The notes: generated by a model from the sequence alone, not told the origin. Shown: positions 25,623 to 35,628, counted from the first letter of the stretch. The stretch is DNA of 64,000 nt from a bacterium HR29 (GCA_002898215.1 BEIF01000001.1:62001-126000); one strand, 5' to 3'. Made by a program: numbers and translations.

Positions 25623-25835
25623 GCTGAGGTCATTGTCGGCGAGAACGAAACGTTCGAAGCAGCCCTGAAGCGCTTCAACAAGCGCGTCCAACAGGACGGT
25701 ATCCTCTCGGAAGCGCGGAGGCGCGAACATTACGAGAAGCCCAGCGTGAAGCGGAAGAAGAAAGAGGCCGCTCGCCTCCGCAAGATTCGGAAGAAGCAAG
25801 CCCGGGCCGAGGCCCGCGCAGCTCGCGGCCGCTGA
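25620..25835 (+). CDS. rpsU: 30S ribosomal protein S21, with a CTG start codon
   Basis: A 71-residue basic protein, [20 protein letters not shown] then [24 protein letters not shown], unmistakably bS21. The only codon in frame that fits the conserved start is CTG at 25620. The frame has a TGA at 25611-25613, and the ATG at 25604 is in another frame that stops after seven codons. A perfect GGAGGTGA (25606-25613) lies 6 nt before the CTG and would support initiation. bS21 contacts the anti-Shine-Dalgarno region, so an unusual start with a perfect Shine-Dalgarno sequence may allow feedback control. A -10-like TATACT lies 53 nt upstream. Confidence 0.93.
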   Translation: MAEVIVGENETFEAALKRFNKRVQQDGILSEARRREHYEKPSVKRKKKEAARLRKIRKKQARAEARAARGR

Positions 25836-25849
25836 ACGGCGTCCGGACC

Positions 25850-26299
25850 ATGGCCACCCTGAAAGAGCGCCTGCAGGCCGACCTCGCCGATGCGCTCCGC
25901 TCGAAGGACGAGCCCCGCAAGGCAGCGCTCCGGATGGTGCTGGCCGCCATCCGGAACGCGGAGATCGACCAACAACGCTCACTGGACGACGCCGGCGTCA
26001 TCGCCGTCCTCCAGAAGCAGGCGAAGTTGCGCAGGGAGAGCATCGCGGAGTTCGAACGCGGCGGCCGGAGCGACCTTGCCGCCAAGGAACGTGCCGAGCT
26101 CGAGCTCATCGAGCGGTATCTGCCCCGACAGGCATCTCCCGAGGAGATCGAAGAGGCTGCGCGCCGCGTCATCGCCGAAACCGGCGCCGCAGGCCCCCGC
26201 GACCTTGGCAAGGTCATGCCGATACTCATGAAGGAGTTCGCCGGACGAGCCGACGGCCGCCAGGTGAACGAGATCGTGCGACGTCTGCTCGGCGGCTGA
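25850..26299 (+). CDS. GatB/YqeY domain protein
   Basis: A 149-residue YqeY protein, MATLKERLQADLADALRSKDE. The helical domain is shared with the tRNA-binding tail of GatB, and YqeY may help transamidation or tRNA handling. Family signatures are ALRMVLAAIRNAEIDQQ and GPRDLGKVMPILMKEFAGRADGRQVNEIV. In many bacteria yqeY follows rpsU, exactly as here (15-nt gap), which supports both calls. Confidence 0.93.
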   Translation: MATLKERLQADLADALRSKDEPRKAALRMVLAAIRNAEIDQQRSLDDAGVIAVLQKQAKLRRESIAEFERGGRSDLAAKERAELELIERYLPRQASPEEIEEAARRVIAETGAAGPRDLGKVMPILMKEFAGRADGRQVNEIVRRLLGG

Positions 26300-26312
26300 G
26301 CGGGAGCCAGTC

Positions 26313-27035
26313 GTGATCCGCGGCCTACTCTTCGACTGGGCCGGTACGCTCGTGCGACGCGCCCGGGCGGCCAGCGACCCCTTCCGAGCCTGCGCGCCCT
26401 GGCTGGCGGACCTCGCCGGGCGCCCGCTGCAGCCCGGCGACATCGAGCGGGCCTACCTGGCCGTCCTCGACGGCATCGAACGGGAGGGGCGTGCCCCCGA
26501 CGTGCACCGCCTCGCCGCCGAGATTCTCGATTGGCTCGGCATTCCCGCCGCTGCCGGGGACGTCGAAGCATTCGCCCTTCGGTTCTTCGAATCAGCCGCC
26601 GCCTGCGAAGAGCTGTACGACGACGCCAGGGCTCTCCTTCCCTCGCTCCGTTACCGGGGGTTCCTGGTGGGTGTGGCCGCCAACAGCCTCTTCCGGGCCG
26701 AGCTGCTGCGCAGGCAGATTCAGCGCCTCGGCATCGGCGGATATCTCCAGGCTGTGGTCACCTCGGCCGACCTCGGGATCCCGTTGCCGAACCCGGCCGT
26801 GTACCGGGCTGCCCTCCGCTGCCTCGGCATCGAACCGTACGAGGCGCTCTACGTTGGGGCCTCACTCTCCCTGGCCAAGGGTGCCCGCGCCGCCGGTTTG
26901 AGGGCCGTCCTCCTCGTCCGCGATCGGCGGGCCGGCGACCACGCAGGCTTCTTGGCCGTCGAGCGCCTCGCCGCCGTCAGCGACCTCCTCGGGTCGGGGC
27001 CGGTCGACGTTCGCCGCCATCGCCCGCTGCTATGA
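26313..27035 (+). CDS. HAD-fold protein with all four catalytic motifs altered (pseudoenzyme)
   Basis: A 240-residue protein with a HAD phosphatase fold and cap. Motif I reads FDWAGTL (Asp8 kept, Asp+2 replaced by Ala10). Motif II reads VAANS (the usual Ser/Thr is Ala123). The motif III Lys is Leu158 in GIPLPNP. Motif IV reads VGASLSLAKGARAAG, where both acidic residues are Ala (183, 188). The surrounding segments (AVYRAALRCLGIEPYEALYVG) are otherwise canonical, so the chain keeps the fold but very probably has no phosphatase activity. The Asp-x-Ala of motif I alone also occurs in phosphonatase. The stop overlaps the next gene's ATG (ATGA), so expression is coupled to the 7TM-HD protein. Confidence 0.85.
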   Translation: MIRGLLFDWAGTLVRRARAASDPFRACAPWLADLAGRPLQPGDIERAYLAVLDGIEREGRAPDVHRLAAEILDWLGIPAAAGDVEAFALRFFESAAACEELYDDARALLPSLRYRGFLVGVAANSLFRAELLRRQIQRLGIGGYLQAVVTSADLGIPLPNPAVYRAALRCLGIEPYEALYVGASLSLAKGARAAGLRAVLLVRDRRAGDHAGFLAVERLAAVSDLLGSGPVDVRRHRPLL

Positions 27036-29251
27036 TCCTCCCAGGCATCATGCATCTTCATCCGCGGGCTCCGCTCCCGAAGGTTGCCGCTGCCGCGTTC
27101 GCATTGTGGTGCGGTCTCATCATCGGGGTGCTCGCCGCGCCGCTCGACTGGGGCCGTCCGTCCCTCACCGTCGGCGACATCGCACCGAGCGACCTCGTGG
27201 CCCAGCGCAGCGTGCAGTACGTTTCCGAGGTTCTCACCGAGGAAGCGCGAGAGACGGCCGCCGCCGCGGTGGAGCCGGTTTACCTCCCGCGCGACGAGGA
27301 GGTCGGCCGTGCTCAGGGGGAGGCGCTCGCTGCGCTCCTCGACCAGGTGGCGCTCATCCGCCAGCGCTCCGACCTGCCGACGCAGGGCGAGAAGTTGGCT
27401 GCGCTCGACCGCGTCCCCGAGGCGGAAGGCCTGAGCGGAGAGACGAAGGCGGCCCTCCTGGCTCTTTCGGCGACGCAGTTCGATAGTCTGCGCCAACGCG
27501 CTGCCGCCGCCCTCGATGCCATCATGGCGCAACCCATCCCGCCGGGCGGCTCTACCGCGGCGGTCGAGAGCTTCCTCGGCCAGCCACAGAACCTTCCGCC
27601 GTCAGCTGGCGAGCAAGCGGCCTTGCGTGCTCTGCTGACGAAGTTCGTCGTCCCCAACGTCGCCATCGACGAGGCAGCGACGCGACAGAAACAGCAGGAC
27701 GCCCGTGAGAACGTCCCGCCCCAGGTCGTCACGTTTGCCCGTGGACAAGTGGTCGTGCCCGAAGGAAGCGCCATCACCGCAGCCGACCTGGAAGCGCTCC
27801 GTCAGACGGGAATCATCGAGGACGGGTTCGACGTCTCGAAACTGGTAGCCGCTGCGTTCGTCGGGGCCAGCTTCGGCATCCTTGCAGGTGGGTACCTCGT
27901 GGCCTTCGGCTCAGTTCCCGCGCCCGCGGGCCGCCGTCTGGCCGTCGTCGCGATCTCCGTCGCCGCGGTGCTGGCGATGGTGCGCTTCGGAGCGCCGCCC
28001 CTCCTTCCCGACGACGGCCATCGCTACCTGGTGTACGCCCTCCCCGTCGGCGCCGCCGGCATGATCGCGGCCGCATTCCTCGGCGTCGAATTCGGCGCGC
28101 TCATCTCCGTGCTTGTCGGCCTCACTTCGGCCTACCTGGTGGTGAGCGAACCAGCCGTCCCGGCTGCGAACCTACGGGCGGCGACCGATGCCCTTCAGCT
28201 CGCCGCTGCCTACGCTGCCGGCGGGCTGGCGGGCTCCTTGGGCGCCCATCGGGTCGAACGGCTGGCTCGCTTCAGCATCGCCGCCCTGCTCGCCTCCCTT
28301 GGCATCGGCGGCGTTCTCGCCGTCTTCTGGCTCCTGTACGATGCCTCCGCACCGTCGTGGCTCCTCTGGATCGGAATCTCCGCGGCCCTCGGCGGGACTG
28401 GCGCCGCCCTCCTCACGCTGGCCGTGTACGTGTTCCTGGCACAGGCCCTCCGCGTCACGACACGGCTCCAGCTCCTCGAACTCGCCCAGGTGAACCATCC
28501 CCTCCTTCGCCGGCTGCGCGAAGAGGCGCCCGGCACCTTCCATCACTCGATGATGGTCGCCGCCCTCGCCGAACGCGCCGCCGAGCGGATCGGCGCGGAC
28601 CCGCTGCTCGCCCGCGCCGGCGCCCTCTTCCACGACATCGGCAAGCTCGCGCACCCAGGCTACTTCGTCGAGAACATGCTCGATGGCCAGCCTTCCCCCC
28701 ATGAGCGCCTCTCCCCCGAGGAGAGCGCTGGCATCATCCGCTCCCACGTCACGGAAGGCCTCGCCCTCGCTCGGCAATACGGCCTCCCGGCCGTCGTCCG
28801 CGATTTCATCCCGCAACACCACGGCGACCGGTTCGTGACCTACTTCTACCGGCAAGCCGTCCGCCAGGAAGGGAGCGCGGACCCGGCATCCTTCCGGTAC
28901 CCAGGGCCGAAGCCGCAGAGCAAGGAAACGGCCATCGTGATGCTCGCCGACTCCTGCGAAGCGGTGGTGCGCGCGTCCGCCAAGCGCGACCCCGGGACGA
29001 TCGACGAGCTCGTCGACTCCGTCGTTGCCGAGCGCCTCGCCGAGGGGCAGCTCGACGAGTGCGACATCACCCTCCGCGAACTCCAGGTCGTCGCCGAGTC
29101 TTTCAAGGCGAGCCTCAGAGCCATCCACCACCGGCGCATCGAGTATCCCGAACCGGTGCCCGAAGAAGTCGCTGCCATCCTCGGGGAACGGAGCCACGAA
29201 GAACCCGAGCCGAAACCCGCCGAGCTACCGCGCATCGACTTCACCCTGTGA
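27032..29251 (+). CDS. 7TM-HD family membrane phosphodiesterase (PgpH/YqfF type)
   Basis: A 739-residue membrane protein. A first helix (about 15-33) is followed by an extracytoplasmic helical domain (about 45-265, 7TMR-HDED type), seven helices (about 273-473) and a cytoplasmic HD domain. HD metal ligands lie in [16 protein letters not shown] (about 503), [11 protein letters not shown] (about 534), SHVTEGL and PQHHGD. PgpH-type HD domains hydrolyse cyclic di-AMP. ATG 27032 was chosen because it overlaps the HAD gene stop. In Firmicutes this gene is next to ybeY; here purQ follows instead. Confidence 0.9.
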   Translation: MILPGIMHLHPRAPLPKVAAAAFALWCGLIIGVLAAPLDWGRPSLTVGDIAPSDLVAQRSVQYVSEVLTEEARETAAAAVEPVYLPRDEEVGRAQGEALAALLDQVALIRQRSDLPTQGEKLAALDRVPEAEGLSGETKAALLALSATQFDSLRQRAAAALDAIMAQPIPPGGSTAAVESFLGQPQNLPPSAGEQAALRALLTKFVVPNVAIDEAATRQKQQDARENVPPQVVTFARGQVVVPEGSAITAADLEALRQTGIIEDGFDVSKLVAAAFVGASFGILAGGYLVAFGSVPAPAGRRLAVVAISVAAVLAMVRFGAPPLLPDDGHRYLVYALPVGAAGMIAAAFLGVEFGALISVLVGLTSAYLVVSEPAVPAANLRAATDALQLAAAYAAGGLAGSLGAHRVERLARFSIAALLASLGIGGVLAVFWLLYDASAPSWLLWIGISAALGGTGAALLTLAVYVFLAQALRVTTRLQLLELAQVNHPLLRRLREEAPGTFHHSMMVAALAERAAERIGADPLLARAGALFHDIGKLAHPGYFVENMLDGQPSPHERLSPEESAGIIRSHVTEGLALARQYGLPAVVRDFIPQHHGDRFVTYFYRQAVRQEGSADPASFRYPGPKPQSKETAIVMLADSCEAVVRASAKRDPGTIDELVDSVVAERLAEGQLDECDITLRELQVVAESFKASLRAIHHRRIEYPEPVPEEVAAILGERSHEEPEPKPAELPRIDFTL

Positions 29252-29315
29252 GGGCGGTGGACGCCGCAGCGTTCCGCTGCCCATACTCGAAAGCGAGCCC
29301 TCGACGGAGCCCGCC

Positions 29316-30017
29316 GTGCGCTTCGCCATCATCCGTTTCCCCGGCACATGGAGCGACCGCGATTGTCAGCACGCGCTCCGCGACGTCCTCGGCCAGGAGG
29401 CGGAAATCGTCTGGCACCGGGAGACGAGCCTCGACGGCTTCGATGCGGTCGTCCTCCCAGGCGGCTTCTCCTACGGTGACTATCTCCGCGCCGGGGCCAT
29501 CGCCCGATTCTCGCCCATCATGGAAGCCGTGACCCGGTTCGCCGCTGCCGGGAAGCCGGTCATCGGCATCTGCAACGGCTTCCAGATCCTCTGTGAGAGC
29601 GGGCTGCTTCCCGGCGCCCTCATCCGCAACGACAGCCTCCAGTTCCGCTGCGAATGGGTTTGGCTCCGCCGTGAGGGCCGCCCGACGCCGTGGACCGCCG
29701 CTATTCCCGAAGGCGCCGTTCTCCGTATGCCCATCAGCCACGGCGAAGGAAACTACCAGGCCGACGAGGCGACGCTCGACCTCCTCGAGCGCGAGGGCCG
29801 CGTGGTGTTCCGCTACTGCGATGCGGAAGGGAACGTCACGCCCGCCGCCAACCCGAACGGGAGCGCCCACAACATCGCCGGCATCGTCAACGAGCAGGGC
29901 AACGTACTCGGCATGATGCCCCATCCCGAGCGCGCAGCGGAGCCACTCCTCGGCGGCGACGACGGCAACCTTCTCTGGCACTCTATCCTCTCGGCCGCGC
30001 TTGACACGGTGGCGTAG
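29316..30017 (+). CDS. purQ: Phosphoribosylformylglycinamidine synthase, glutaminase subunit
   Basis: A 233-residue class I glutamine amidotransferase that feeds ammonia to PurL in purine synthesis step 4. The start [12 protein letters not shown] is typical. The nucleophile Cys is in [11 protein letters not shown] and the His/Glu pair in [11 protein letters not shown] 29316 is the conserved start, with GGAG 7 nt upstream; the open frame before it belongs to the HD protein's other frame. PurS, the third subunit of this enzyme form, is not visible in the window. A DUF4389 gene separates purQ from purL. Confidence 0.95.
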   Translation: MRFAIIRFPGTWSDRDCQHALRDVLGQEAEIVWHRETSLDGFDAVVLPGGFSYGDYLRAGAIARFSPIMEAVTRFAAAGKPVIGICNGFQILCESGLLPGALIRNDSLQFRCEWVWLRREGRPTPWTAAIPEGAVLRMPISHGEGNYQADEATLDLLEREGRVVFRYCDAEGNVTPAANPNGSAHNIAGIVNEQGNVLGMMPHPERAAEPLLGGDDGNLLWHSILSAALDTVA

Positions 30018-30068
30018 AATCCGTCGACGGCTCATCCGGAAGCTGGCCGTCCGACGTGGAGGAACGCC

Positions 30069-30656
30069 ATGGCCCAGGCTCCTTCTCTCACCTATCCTGT
30101 CAGCCTCGAGGTCGCTCCCCCCGAAAGCCAGAACCGCCTCTCGATCCTCTTCCGGCTCCTGCTCGTAATTCCGCACGCCATCGTGCTGTACTTTCTCCAG
30201 CTCGCGGTTCAGTTCGTCGTTTTCCTCGCCTGGTTCATCATCCTTTTCGCGGGGAGGTTCCCGACCGGGCTCTGGCGCTTCGTTTGCGGCTCGCTTCGCT
30301 GGGCCACCAGGGTGAACGCCTACACGTTGCTCCTCACCGGACGGTATCCACCCTTCGCCCTCGAAGATGACCTCGACTACCCGGTCCGGCTCCTGGCCGA
30401 GGAGCGGACCGACAACCGCAACCGCCTCACCGTCTTCTTCCGGATCATCCTCGTGATCCCCCATGTCCTCGTCCTGTACTTCCTCGCCCTCGCCCAATCG
30501 GTCGCGCTGGTCATCGCTTGGTTCGCCGCGCTGCTTACGGGGCGCGTCCCCGGAGGCCTCCACGACTTCATCGCCGGTGTGCTCCGCTGGAACACGCGCG
30601 TGAACGCCTACGTTCTGCTGCTGGTCGACGAGTACCCGCCCTTCAGCCTGAGCTGA
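30069..30656 (+). CDS. DUF4389 membrane protein, two repeats
   Basis: A 195-residue membrane protein built of two similar halves (about 1-100 and 100-195). Each contains a NRLSILFR- or NRLTVFFR-type segment, LVIPHxxVLYFL, a second helix ending in TGRxPxG, and LRWxTRVNAYxLLLxxxYPPF. This is the DUF4389 pattern, of unknown function. TAGAAT at 30014-30019, overlapping the purQ stop, could be its own -10 box, and GGAGG lies near 30058. It sits between purQ and purL. Confidence 0.85.
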   Translation: MAQAPSLTYPVSLEVAPPESQNRLSILFRLLLVIPHAIVLYFLQLAVQFVVFLAWFIILFAGRFPTGLWRFVCGSLRWATRVNAYTLLLTGRYPPFALEDDLDYPVRLLAEERTDNRNRLTVFFRIILVIPHVLVLYFLALAQSVALVIAWFAALLTGRVPGGLHDFIAGVLRWNTRVNAYVLLLVDEYPPFSLS

Positions 30657-30683
30657 CTCCTACCGCAAGGCCGGGGTGCCGGG

Positions 30684-30689
30684 TACCCT
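30684..30689 (+). promoter_or_regulatory. -10 hexamer for a leaderless purL mRNA
   Basis: TACCCT lies 8 nt before the purL ATG (30698), the spacing expected when transcription starts at the start codon. No Shine-Dalgarno sequence is present. Confidence 0.4.
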
Positions 30690-30697
30690 GAAGCCGG

Positions 30698-32902
30698 ATG
30701 CCCGTCGACCAATCCGCCCTCGATGCCGTCGCGCTCTCACGGGAGGAGTACGACCTTCTCGTCGAGCGACTCGGCCGGGAGCCGAACGAAGTTGAGCTGG
30801 GCATGTTCGGCTCCCTGTGGAGCGAGCACTGCGGCTACAAGAACAGCAAGCCCCTCCTCCGCCTCTTGCCTTCGGAGGGGGAACGCGTCCTTACCCGCGC
30901 CGGCGCGGAGAACGCTGGCGCGCTCGACATCGGCGACGGGCTCTGCGTCGTCCTCAAGATCGAATCCCACAACCACCCATCGGCCATCGAACCCTACCAG
31001 GGCGCGGCCACCGGGGTGGGAGGCATCGTCCGCGACATCTTCGCCATGGGGGCGTATCCCAGGGCCATCCTCGATTCGCTCCGCTTCGGTCCGCCCTCCG
31101 ACCCGCAGAGCCGCTACCTCTTCGAAGGCGTGGTGGCGGGCATCGGCGGCTACGGAAACTGCCTCGGCATCCCCACGGTCGGCGGTGAAACGTTCTTCTC
31201 GGAGGGGTACCGCGGTATCCCGCTCGTCAACGCGATGTGCGTGGGAATCGCCCGCGCCGACAGGCTCGTAAGCGCTCGCGCCGAGGGGCCGGGGAACGTC
31301 CTCCTCCTCGTGGGGGCCGATACGGGACGCGACGGCATCCATGGTGCCAGCGGGTTGGCCAGCCGAACCGACCCCGAAGCGCGCTTCGAGGAGATGCGCC
31401 CGGCTGTCCAGGTTGGCAACCCGTTCCTCGAAAAGCTGCTCATGGAGGCGTGCTGCGAGCTCGCCGCCGAGCACCGCGACTGGATCGTCGGCATGCAGGA
31501 CCTCGGCGCAGCGGGGCTCACCAGTTCCGTCGTCGAATGCTGCGCTCGGGCAGGCACCGGCGCCGTCCTCGACCTGGAGCGTGTTCCCCGCCGGGAAGCA
31601 GGCATGACGCCGTACGAGGTCATGCTCAGCGAAAGCCAGGAGCGGATGCTCGTCATCGCCAAACGGGAGCACGTCGACGACGTCCGCGAGCTCTTCAAGC
31701 GCTGGGAGCTCCATTGCGAACCCATCGGAGAGGTAACCGCCGGCGACGAGGTCGTCGTGCGTGAACACGGGCGTGTGGTGGCTCGCGTGCCCGTCCGCAT
31801 CGCGACCCAGCCGCCCGAGTACCGCCGGGAAGGGCGCCCCGACCCTGCAATCCTCGCCCTTCGGGACCGCGACCTCTCGCCGCTGCCCGACCTCGACCCC
31901 GCTCGCGCCTCCGAGATGTTCCTCGCCCTGCTGCGTCGGCCGAACATTGTCAGCAAGCGACCGGTGTTCCGTCAGTACGACCACCAGGTGCTCGCCAGCA
32001 CGATCATTCCCCCGGGCGGCGATGCCTCCCTCATTCGCGTGCCGGGCACGAACCGCGGGCTGGCGCTGACCACCGACTGCAACGGCCGCTTCTGCTACCT
32101 CGACCCGTACGCAGGGGCCGCGCTCGCCGTGGCCGAGGCGGCGCGCAACATCGTCTGCACCGGTGCCTGGCCCATCGCCGTCACCGACTGCCTCAATTTC
32201 GGCAATCCGGAGCGTCCTGAGGTCTACTTCCAGCTTGAGCAGGCGGTTCGCGGCATCGCCGATGCCTGCCGGGCCTTCGGTATCCCTGTCGTCAGTGGCA
32301 ACGTAAGCCTCTACAACGAGACCGAAGGCCGGGCGGTCTACCCGACTCCGGTCATCGGGATGGTCGGCCTCATCGAGGACGTAGCCCGGCACACGAAGGT
32401 TGGTTTTCCCCGCGCTGGGCTCCAGGTGTGGCTTGCCGGGGCACCCCTCGAGCAGCCCGTCGAGTCCTTGGCTGGCAGCGAGTACCTCGAGATGGCCCAC
32501 GGGCTCGTCGCCGGACGTCCCCGGGTCGACCTGGGCGCGGAGCGAGCCCTTCTGGGATTCCTCCTTGCCGCCCACGAGCAGGGGCTTCTCTGCTCCGCTC
32601 ACGACTGCTCCGAAGGAGGCCTCGCCGTCGCGCTCGCCGAATGCGCGCTCCTCGGCAGCGCGGGGTTCGCGGGCACGGCAACCATCCCCGGTCGGCTCGA
32701 TGCCGCCCTCTTCGGGGAGAGCGGCGCCCGCGCGGTCATCGCCGCCGAGCGGCGCGATGCCGAACGGCTGAGGGCCCTCGCCAGCGCGCACGGCGTCCCG
32801 CTCACCCTACTGGGCGAAACCGTCTCCGAGCCCGAGTTCCGCTTCGGCCCGTTGGGGGCAATGGTCGAAGCGCTGCGTGAGGCCTACGAAGCAGGCATCT
32901 GA
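30698..32902 (+). CDS. purL: Phosphoribosylformylglycinamidine synthase, PurL subunit
   Basis: A 734-residue synthase subunit that, with PurQ and PurS, converts FGAR to FGAM using ATP and ammonia. The small PurL form starts with LGREPNEVELGMFGSLWSEHCGYKNSK. Two AIRS-like domains follow: KIESHNHPSAIEPYQGAATGVGGIVRDIF with the substrate loop, then ALTTDCNGRFCYLDPYAGAALAVAEAARNI, and later CSAHDCSEGGLAVALAE. The length is normal for the PurSQL-type enzyme. It ends 10 nt from the convergent PPOX-fold gene. Confidence 0.97.
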   Translation: MPVDQSALDAVALSREEYDLLVERLGREPNEVELGMFGSLWSEHCGYKNSKPLLRLLPSEGERVLTRAGAENAGALDIGDGLCVVLKIESHNHPSAIEPYQGAATGVGGIVRDIFAMGAYPRAILDSLRFGPPSDPQSRYLFEGVVAGIGGYGNCLGIPTVGGETFFSEGYRGIPLVNAMCVGIARADRLVSARAEGPGNVLLLVGADTGRDGIHGASGLASRTDPEARFEEMRPAVQVGNPFLEKLLMEACCELAAEHRDWIVGMQDLGAAGLTSSVVECCARAGTGAVLDLERVPRREAGMTPYEVMLSESQERMLVIAKREHVDDVRELFKRWELHCEPIGEVTAGDEVVVREHGRVVARVPVRIATQPPEYRREGRPDPAILALRDRDLSPLPDLDPARASEMFLALLRRPNIVSKRPVFRQYDHQVLASTIIPPGGDASLIRVPGTNRGLALTTDCNGRFCYLDPYAGAALAVAEAARNIVCTGAWPIAVTDCLNFGNPERPEVYFQLEQAVRGIADACRAFGIPVVSGNVSLYNETEGRAVYPTPVIGMVGLIEDVARHTKVGFPRAGLQVWLAGAPLEQPVESLAGSEYLEMAHGLVAGRPRVDLGAERALLGFLLAAHEQGLLCSAHDCSEGGLAVALAECALLGSAGFAGTATIPGRLDAALFGESGARAVIAAERRDAERLRALASAHGVPLTLLGETVSEPEFRFGPLGAMVEALREAYEAGI

Positions 32903-32912
32903 CGGTGGAGCC

Positions 32913-33377
32913 TCAGTAGCGACCGCCGAGCTTCGAATGGTCCCAGGAGTACACGTCGACCGGCTCGACGCGGATGGTGACCCGTTTGGCAGCGGCCCGC
33001 AGCCGTTCCTCCGTTGCCTCCAGAGGGATGGGGAGCCCTTGGTATTTGTTGGCCACCCGGGCCATCACCTCGGCCGTAAACGCGGTGTCCTCGATGATGG
33101 TCGCTGTCCCTTCGATGACGAGGCCCTTCAGCTCGTGGTAGAGCTTGCCGCTCTCCAGCATCACCGCCATCTTCGGGTTCCGGCGCAGGTTCAGCACCTT
33201 CTGGCTTTTGGCATAGGTGGTGAAGTGGATCTTGCCGTCGATGAGCACGTACCACATGGCCACCAGGTGGGGAAACCCCTTGGGGCCGATGGAGGCGACT
33301 TGCAGCGTCCACCCGTTCTCCAGGAACTCCCTCTGCTCTTCGGGCGTGAGGGCGATCTCGGCGCGCCGGCTGGGCAT
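32913..33377 (-). CDS. PPOX-fold flavin/F420-dependent oxidoreductase
   Basis: A 154-residue protein of the pyridoxamine-5'-phosphate-oxidase-like split-barrel family. The N-terminus ALTPEEQREFLENGWTLQVASIGPKGFPHLVAMWYVL followed by GKIHFTTYAKSQKVLNLRRNPKMAVMLE is the common pattern of the branch that binds FMN or F420. The substrate is unknown. It is on its own, convergent with purL and 75 nt downstream of uvrB. Confidence 0.85.
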   Translation of the reverse strand: MPSRRAEIALTPEEQREFLENGWTLQVASIGPKGFPHLVAMWYVLIDGKIHFTTYAKSQKVLNLRRNPKMAVMLESGKLYHELKGLVIEGTATIIEDTAFTAEVMARVANKYQGLPIPLEATEERLRAAAKRVTIRVEPVDVYSWDHSKLGGRY

Positions 33378-33452
33378 CGTTGGCGGCTCCTTCGTCGAGG
33401 ATCGGTGCAGTTCGCAGCCTAGCGGCCGTCGGGCACCGGCACAAACGGGGTC

Positions 33453-35561
33453 CTACCGTCGGTACCGCCGCCTTCGGTCGCGGCCCCCGGCCTGGCTCCG
33501 GCCGTAGCGAAGCGGCCCCCCTTTGCCGGCAACTTCGGCGAACGCGTGCAGCTCCTCCTCGGCACTGCCCGCCAGGAGCCGCCGCAGCTCCACGATCTGG
33601 TCGCGCAGAATGGCCGCGCGCTCGAATTCCAGCGCCTTCGCCGCCGCCTTCATTTGCGATTCGAGCTCCTTCACCAGCCGCAGCAGCTCGTCCTTCGGGG
33701 CGTCCCGCAGCGTGTCGTACTTGGCTTTCTCCTCGGCCACCTGCCGCACGCGGTCGGTGATGTCGCGGACAGCCTTCTGGATGCTCCGCACCTCGATGCC
33801 GTGCGTACGGTTGTACTCCTCTTGAATGCGTCGCCGGCGGTACGTCTCCTCAATGGCCTGGCGCATGCTCTCCGTTACCGTGTCGGCGTACATGATCACC
33901 CGGCCCTCGACGTGGCGTGCCGCTCGGCCGATGGTCTGGATGAGCGAGCGGCTCGAGCGCAGATACCCTTCCTTGTCCGCGTCGAGGATGGCGACCAGGG
34001 AGACCTCCGGCAGGTCGAGCCCCTCGCGCAACAGGTTGATCCCCACCACCACGTCGTAGACGCCGAGGCGAAGGTCGCGGAGGATCTCCACCCGGTCCAA
34101 CGTCTCGATCTCCGAATGGAGGTAGTGGACCTTGATGCCCATCTCCCGGAGGTAGTCGGCGAGGTCCTCCGCCATCTTCTTCGTCAGCGTGGTCACCAGC
34201 GCCCGCTGGCCCTTGTCGACGACCCGGCGGATTTCGTCGATGAGGTCGTCGATCTGGTTCCGCGTCGGCCGGACTTCGATTTCGGGGTCGAGGATGCCTG
34301 TCGGCCGAATCACCTGCTCGACGACCTGCGACGAGACGGAGAGCTCCCAATCGCCGGGCGTTGCGCTCACGAAGATCGCCTGGTTGATGTGGGCGAGGAA
34401 CTCCTCGAAGGTGAGGGGCCGGTTGTCGAGGGCGCTCGGCAGCCGGAAGCCGTACTCCACGAGCGTTTCCTTCCGTGAACGGTCCCCGTGGTACTGTCCT
34501 TGCACCTGGGGGAGCGTGATGTGCGACTCGTCCACGACCAGGAGCCAGTCGTCCGGGAAGTAGTCGAGGAGGCACCAGGGTGTGGAGCCCGGGGCGCGCC
34601 CCTGGAGGTGCCGCGAGTAGTTCTCGATGCCGGCGCAGTACCCCGTCTCCCGCAAGGACTCGAGGTCGTACAGCGTCCGCTCTTCCAGCCGAGCGGCTTC
34701 GAGGATCTTCCCTTGACTTTTGAGGTAGGCCACCTGCTCCCGCAGCTCCTGTTCGATGCTCTCGATAGCCTTCAGGAGGCGGTCGCGGCTGGTTACGAAA
34801 TGCTTCGCCGGGTAGATGTCAATCTCCTCCCGCTCGGCGACGATCTCCCCCGTAAGGGGGTCGAGCTCGAGGATCCGCTCCACCTCGTCGCCCCAGAAGT
34901 CGATGCGAACGGCCAGCTCTTCGTACGCCGGCAGGATGGTGAGCGAGTCGCCCCGGAGCCGGAACCTGCCGCGGACGAGGTTGGTGTCGTTCCGCTCGTA
35001 CTGCATGCTCACCATCCGCCGGATCGCCTCCTGTCGGGCGAAACGCTGGCCCCGGCGGAAGTGGAGGACGAATTCCTGGTACTCCGACGGCTCCCCCAGG
35101 CCGTAGATGCAGCTCACGCTCGCCACGATGATGACGTCGCGGCGGGTGAAGAGCGCCCGCGTGGCAGCGTGCCGCAGCTTGTCGATCTCGTCGTTGATGT
35201 CCGCGTCCTTGGCGATGTACGTGTCCGTTCGGGGGATGTACGCCTCGGGCTGGTAGTAGTCGTAGTAGCTGACGAAGTACTCGACCGCGTTCTCGGGGAA
35301 GAACTCCTTCAGCTCGGAGCAGAGCTGCGCGGCCAGGGTTTTGTTGTGGGCGAGGACGAGGGTCGGTCGCTGCACGCGGGCGATGACGTTCGCGATGGTA
35401 AACGTCTTCCCCGACCCGGTGACGCCGAGGAGGGTCTGGAACTTGTCGCCGCGCACGATCCCCTCGACCAGCCGTTCGATGGCCTGCGGCTGGTCCCCGG
35501 TGGGCTGGAAGTCCGATACGAGGCGGAACTCCCCCGGCTTCCGGACGGCGGTGGAGGTCAC
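33453..35561 (-). CDS. uvrB: Excinuclease ABC subunit B
   Basis: A 702-residue DNA damage-verification helicase of nucleotide excision repair. The Walker A motif is [14 protein letters not shown], the beta-hairpin region is [27 protein letters not shown], the DEAD-like box is DESHITLPQ, and helicase motif VI is [13 protein letters not shown]. The C-terminal UVR motif for UvrC contact ([20 protein letters not shown]) is complete. A short basic Gly/Arg tail follows. The GTG start at 35561 is 6 nt behind a TAGACT box, so the mRNA may be leaderless. Confidence 0.97.
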   Translation of the reverse strand: MTSTAVRKPGEFRLVSDFQPTGDQPQAIERLVEGIVRGDKFQTLLGVTGSGKTFTIANVIARVQRPTLVLAHNKTLAAQLCSELKEFFPENAVEYFVSYYDYYQPEAYIPRTDTYIAKDADINDEIDKLRHAATRALFTRRDVIIVASVSCIYGLGEPSEYQEFVLHFRRGQRFARQEAIRRMVSMQYERNDTNLVRGRFRLRGDSLTILPAYEELAVRIDFWGDEVERILELDPLTGEIVAEREEIDIYPAKHFVTSRDRLLKAIESIEQELREQVAYLKSQGKILEAARLEERTLYDLESLRETGYCAGIENYSRHLQGRAPGSTPWCLLDYFPDDWLLVVDESHITLPQVQGQYHGDRSRKETLVEYGFRLPSALDNRPLTFEEFLAHINQAIFVSATPGDWELSVSSQVVEQVIRPTGILDPEIEVRPTRNQIDDLIDEIRRVVDKGQRALVTTLTKKMAEDLADYLREMGIKVHYLHSEIETLDRVEILRDLRLGVYDVVVGINLLREGLDLPEVSLVAILDADKEGYLRSSRSLIQTIGRAARHVEGRVIMYADTVTESMRQAIEETYRRRRIQEEYNRTHGIEVRSIQKAVRDITDRVRQVAEEKAKYDTLRDAPKDELLRLVKELESQMKAAAKALEFERAAILRDQIVELRRLLAGSAEEELHAFAEVAGKGGPLRYGRSQAGGRDRRRRYRR

Positions 35562-35567
35562 GAACCC

Positions 35568-35573
35568 AGTCTA
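35568..35573 (-). promoter_or_regulatory. -10 hexamer for leaderless uvrB
   Basis: TAGACT on the minus strand lies 6 nt before the uvrB GTG, and no Shine-Dalgarno sequence is present. No LexA-type palindrome was noticed around it. Confidence 0.45.
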
Positions 35574-35598
35574 CCACCGCTCCGAGGGCTCGCCGCCC

Positions 35599-35628
35599 TT
35601 GCCCCACCGCGGAGCGCCGCATCATACT
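35599..35628 (+). promoter_or_regulatory. Promoter of the 5S rRNA gene
   Basis: TTGCCC (35599-35604) and CATACT (35623-35628) with an 18-nt spacer place the transcription start at about 35634-35636, exactly at the 5' end of the 5S rRNA. This indicates that the gene is transcribed alone. Confidence 0.5.

Noticed and set aside
26313-27035. Phosphonoacetaldehyde hydrolase (because of the DxAGT motif)
   Set aside because: Motifs II, III and IV have also lost their catalytic residues and no other phosphonate gene is near, so a pseudoenzyme is more likely.
30737-32791. A 684-codon minus-strand frame opposite purL
   Set aside because: It is antisense to a complete, conserved purL and has no domain or ribosome site.
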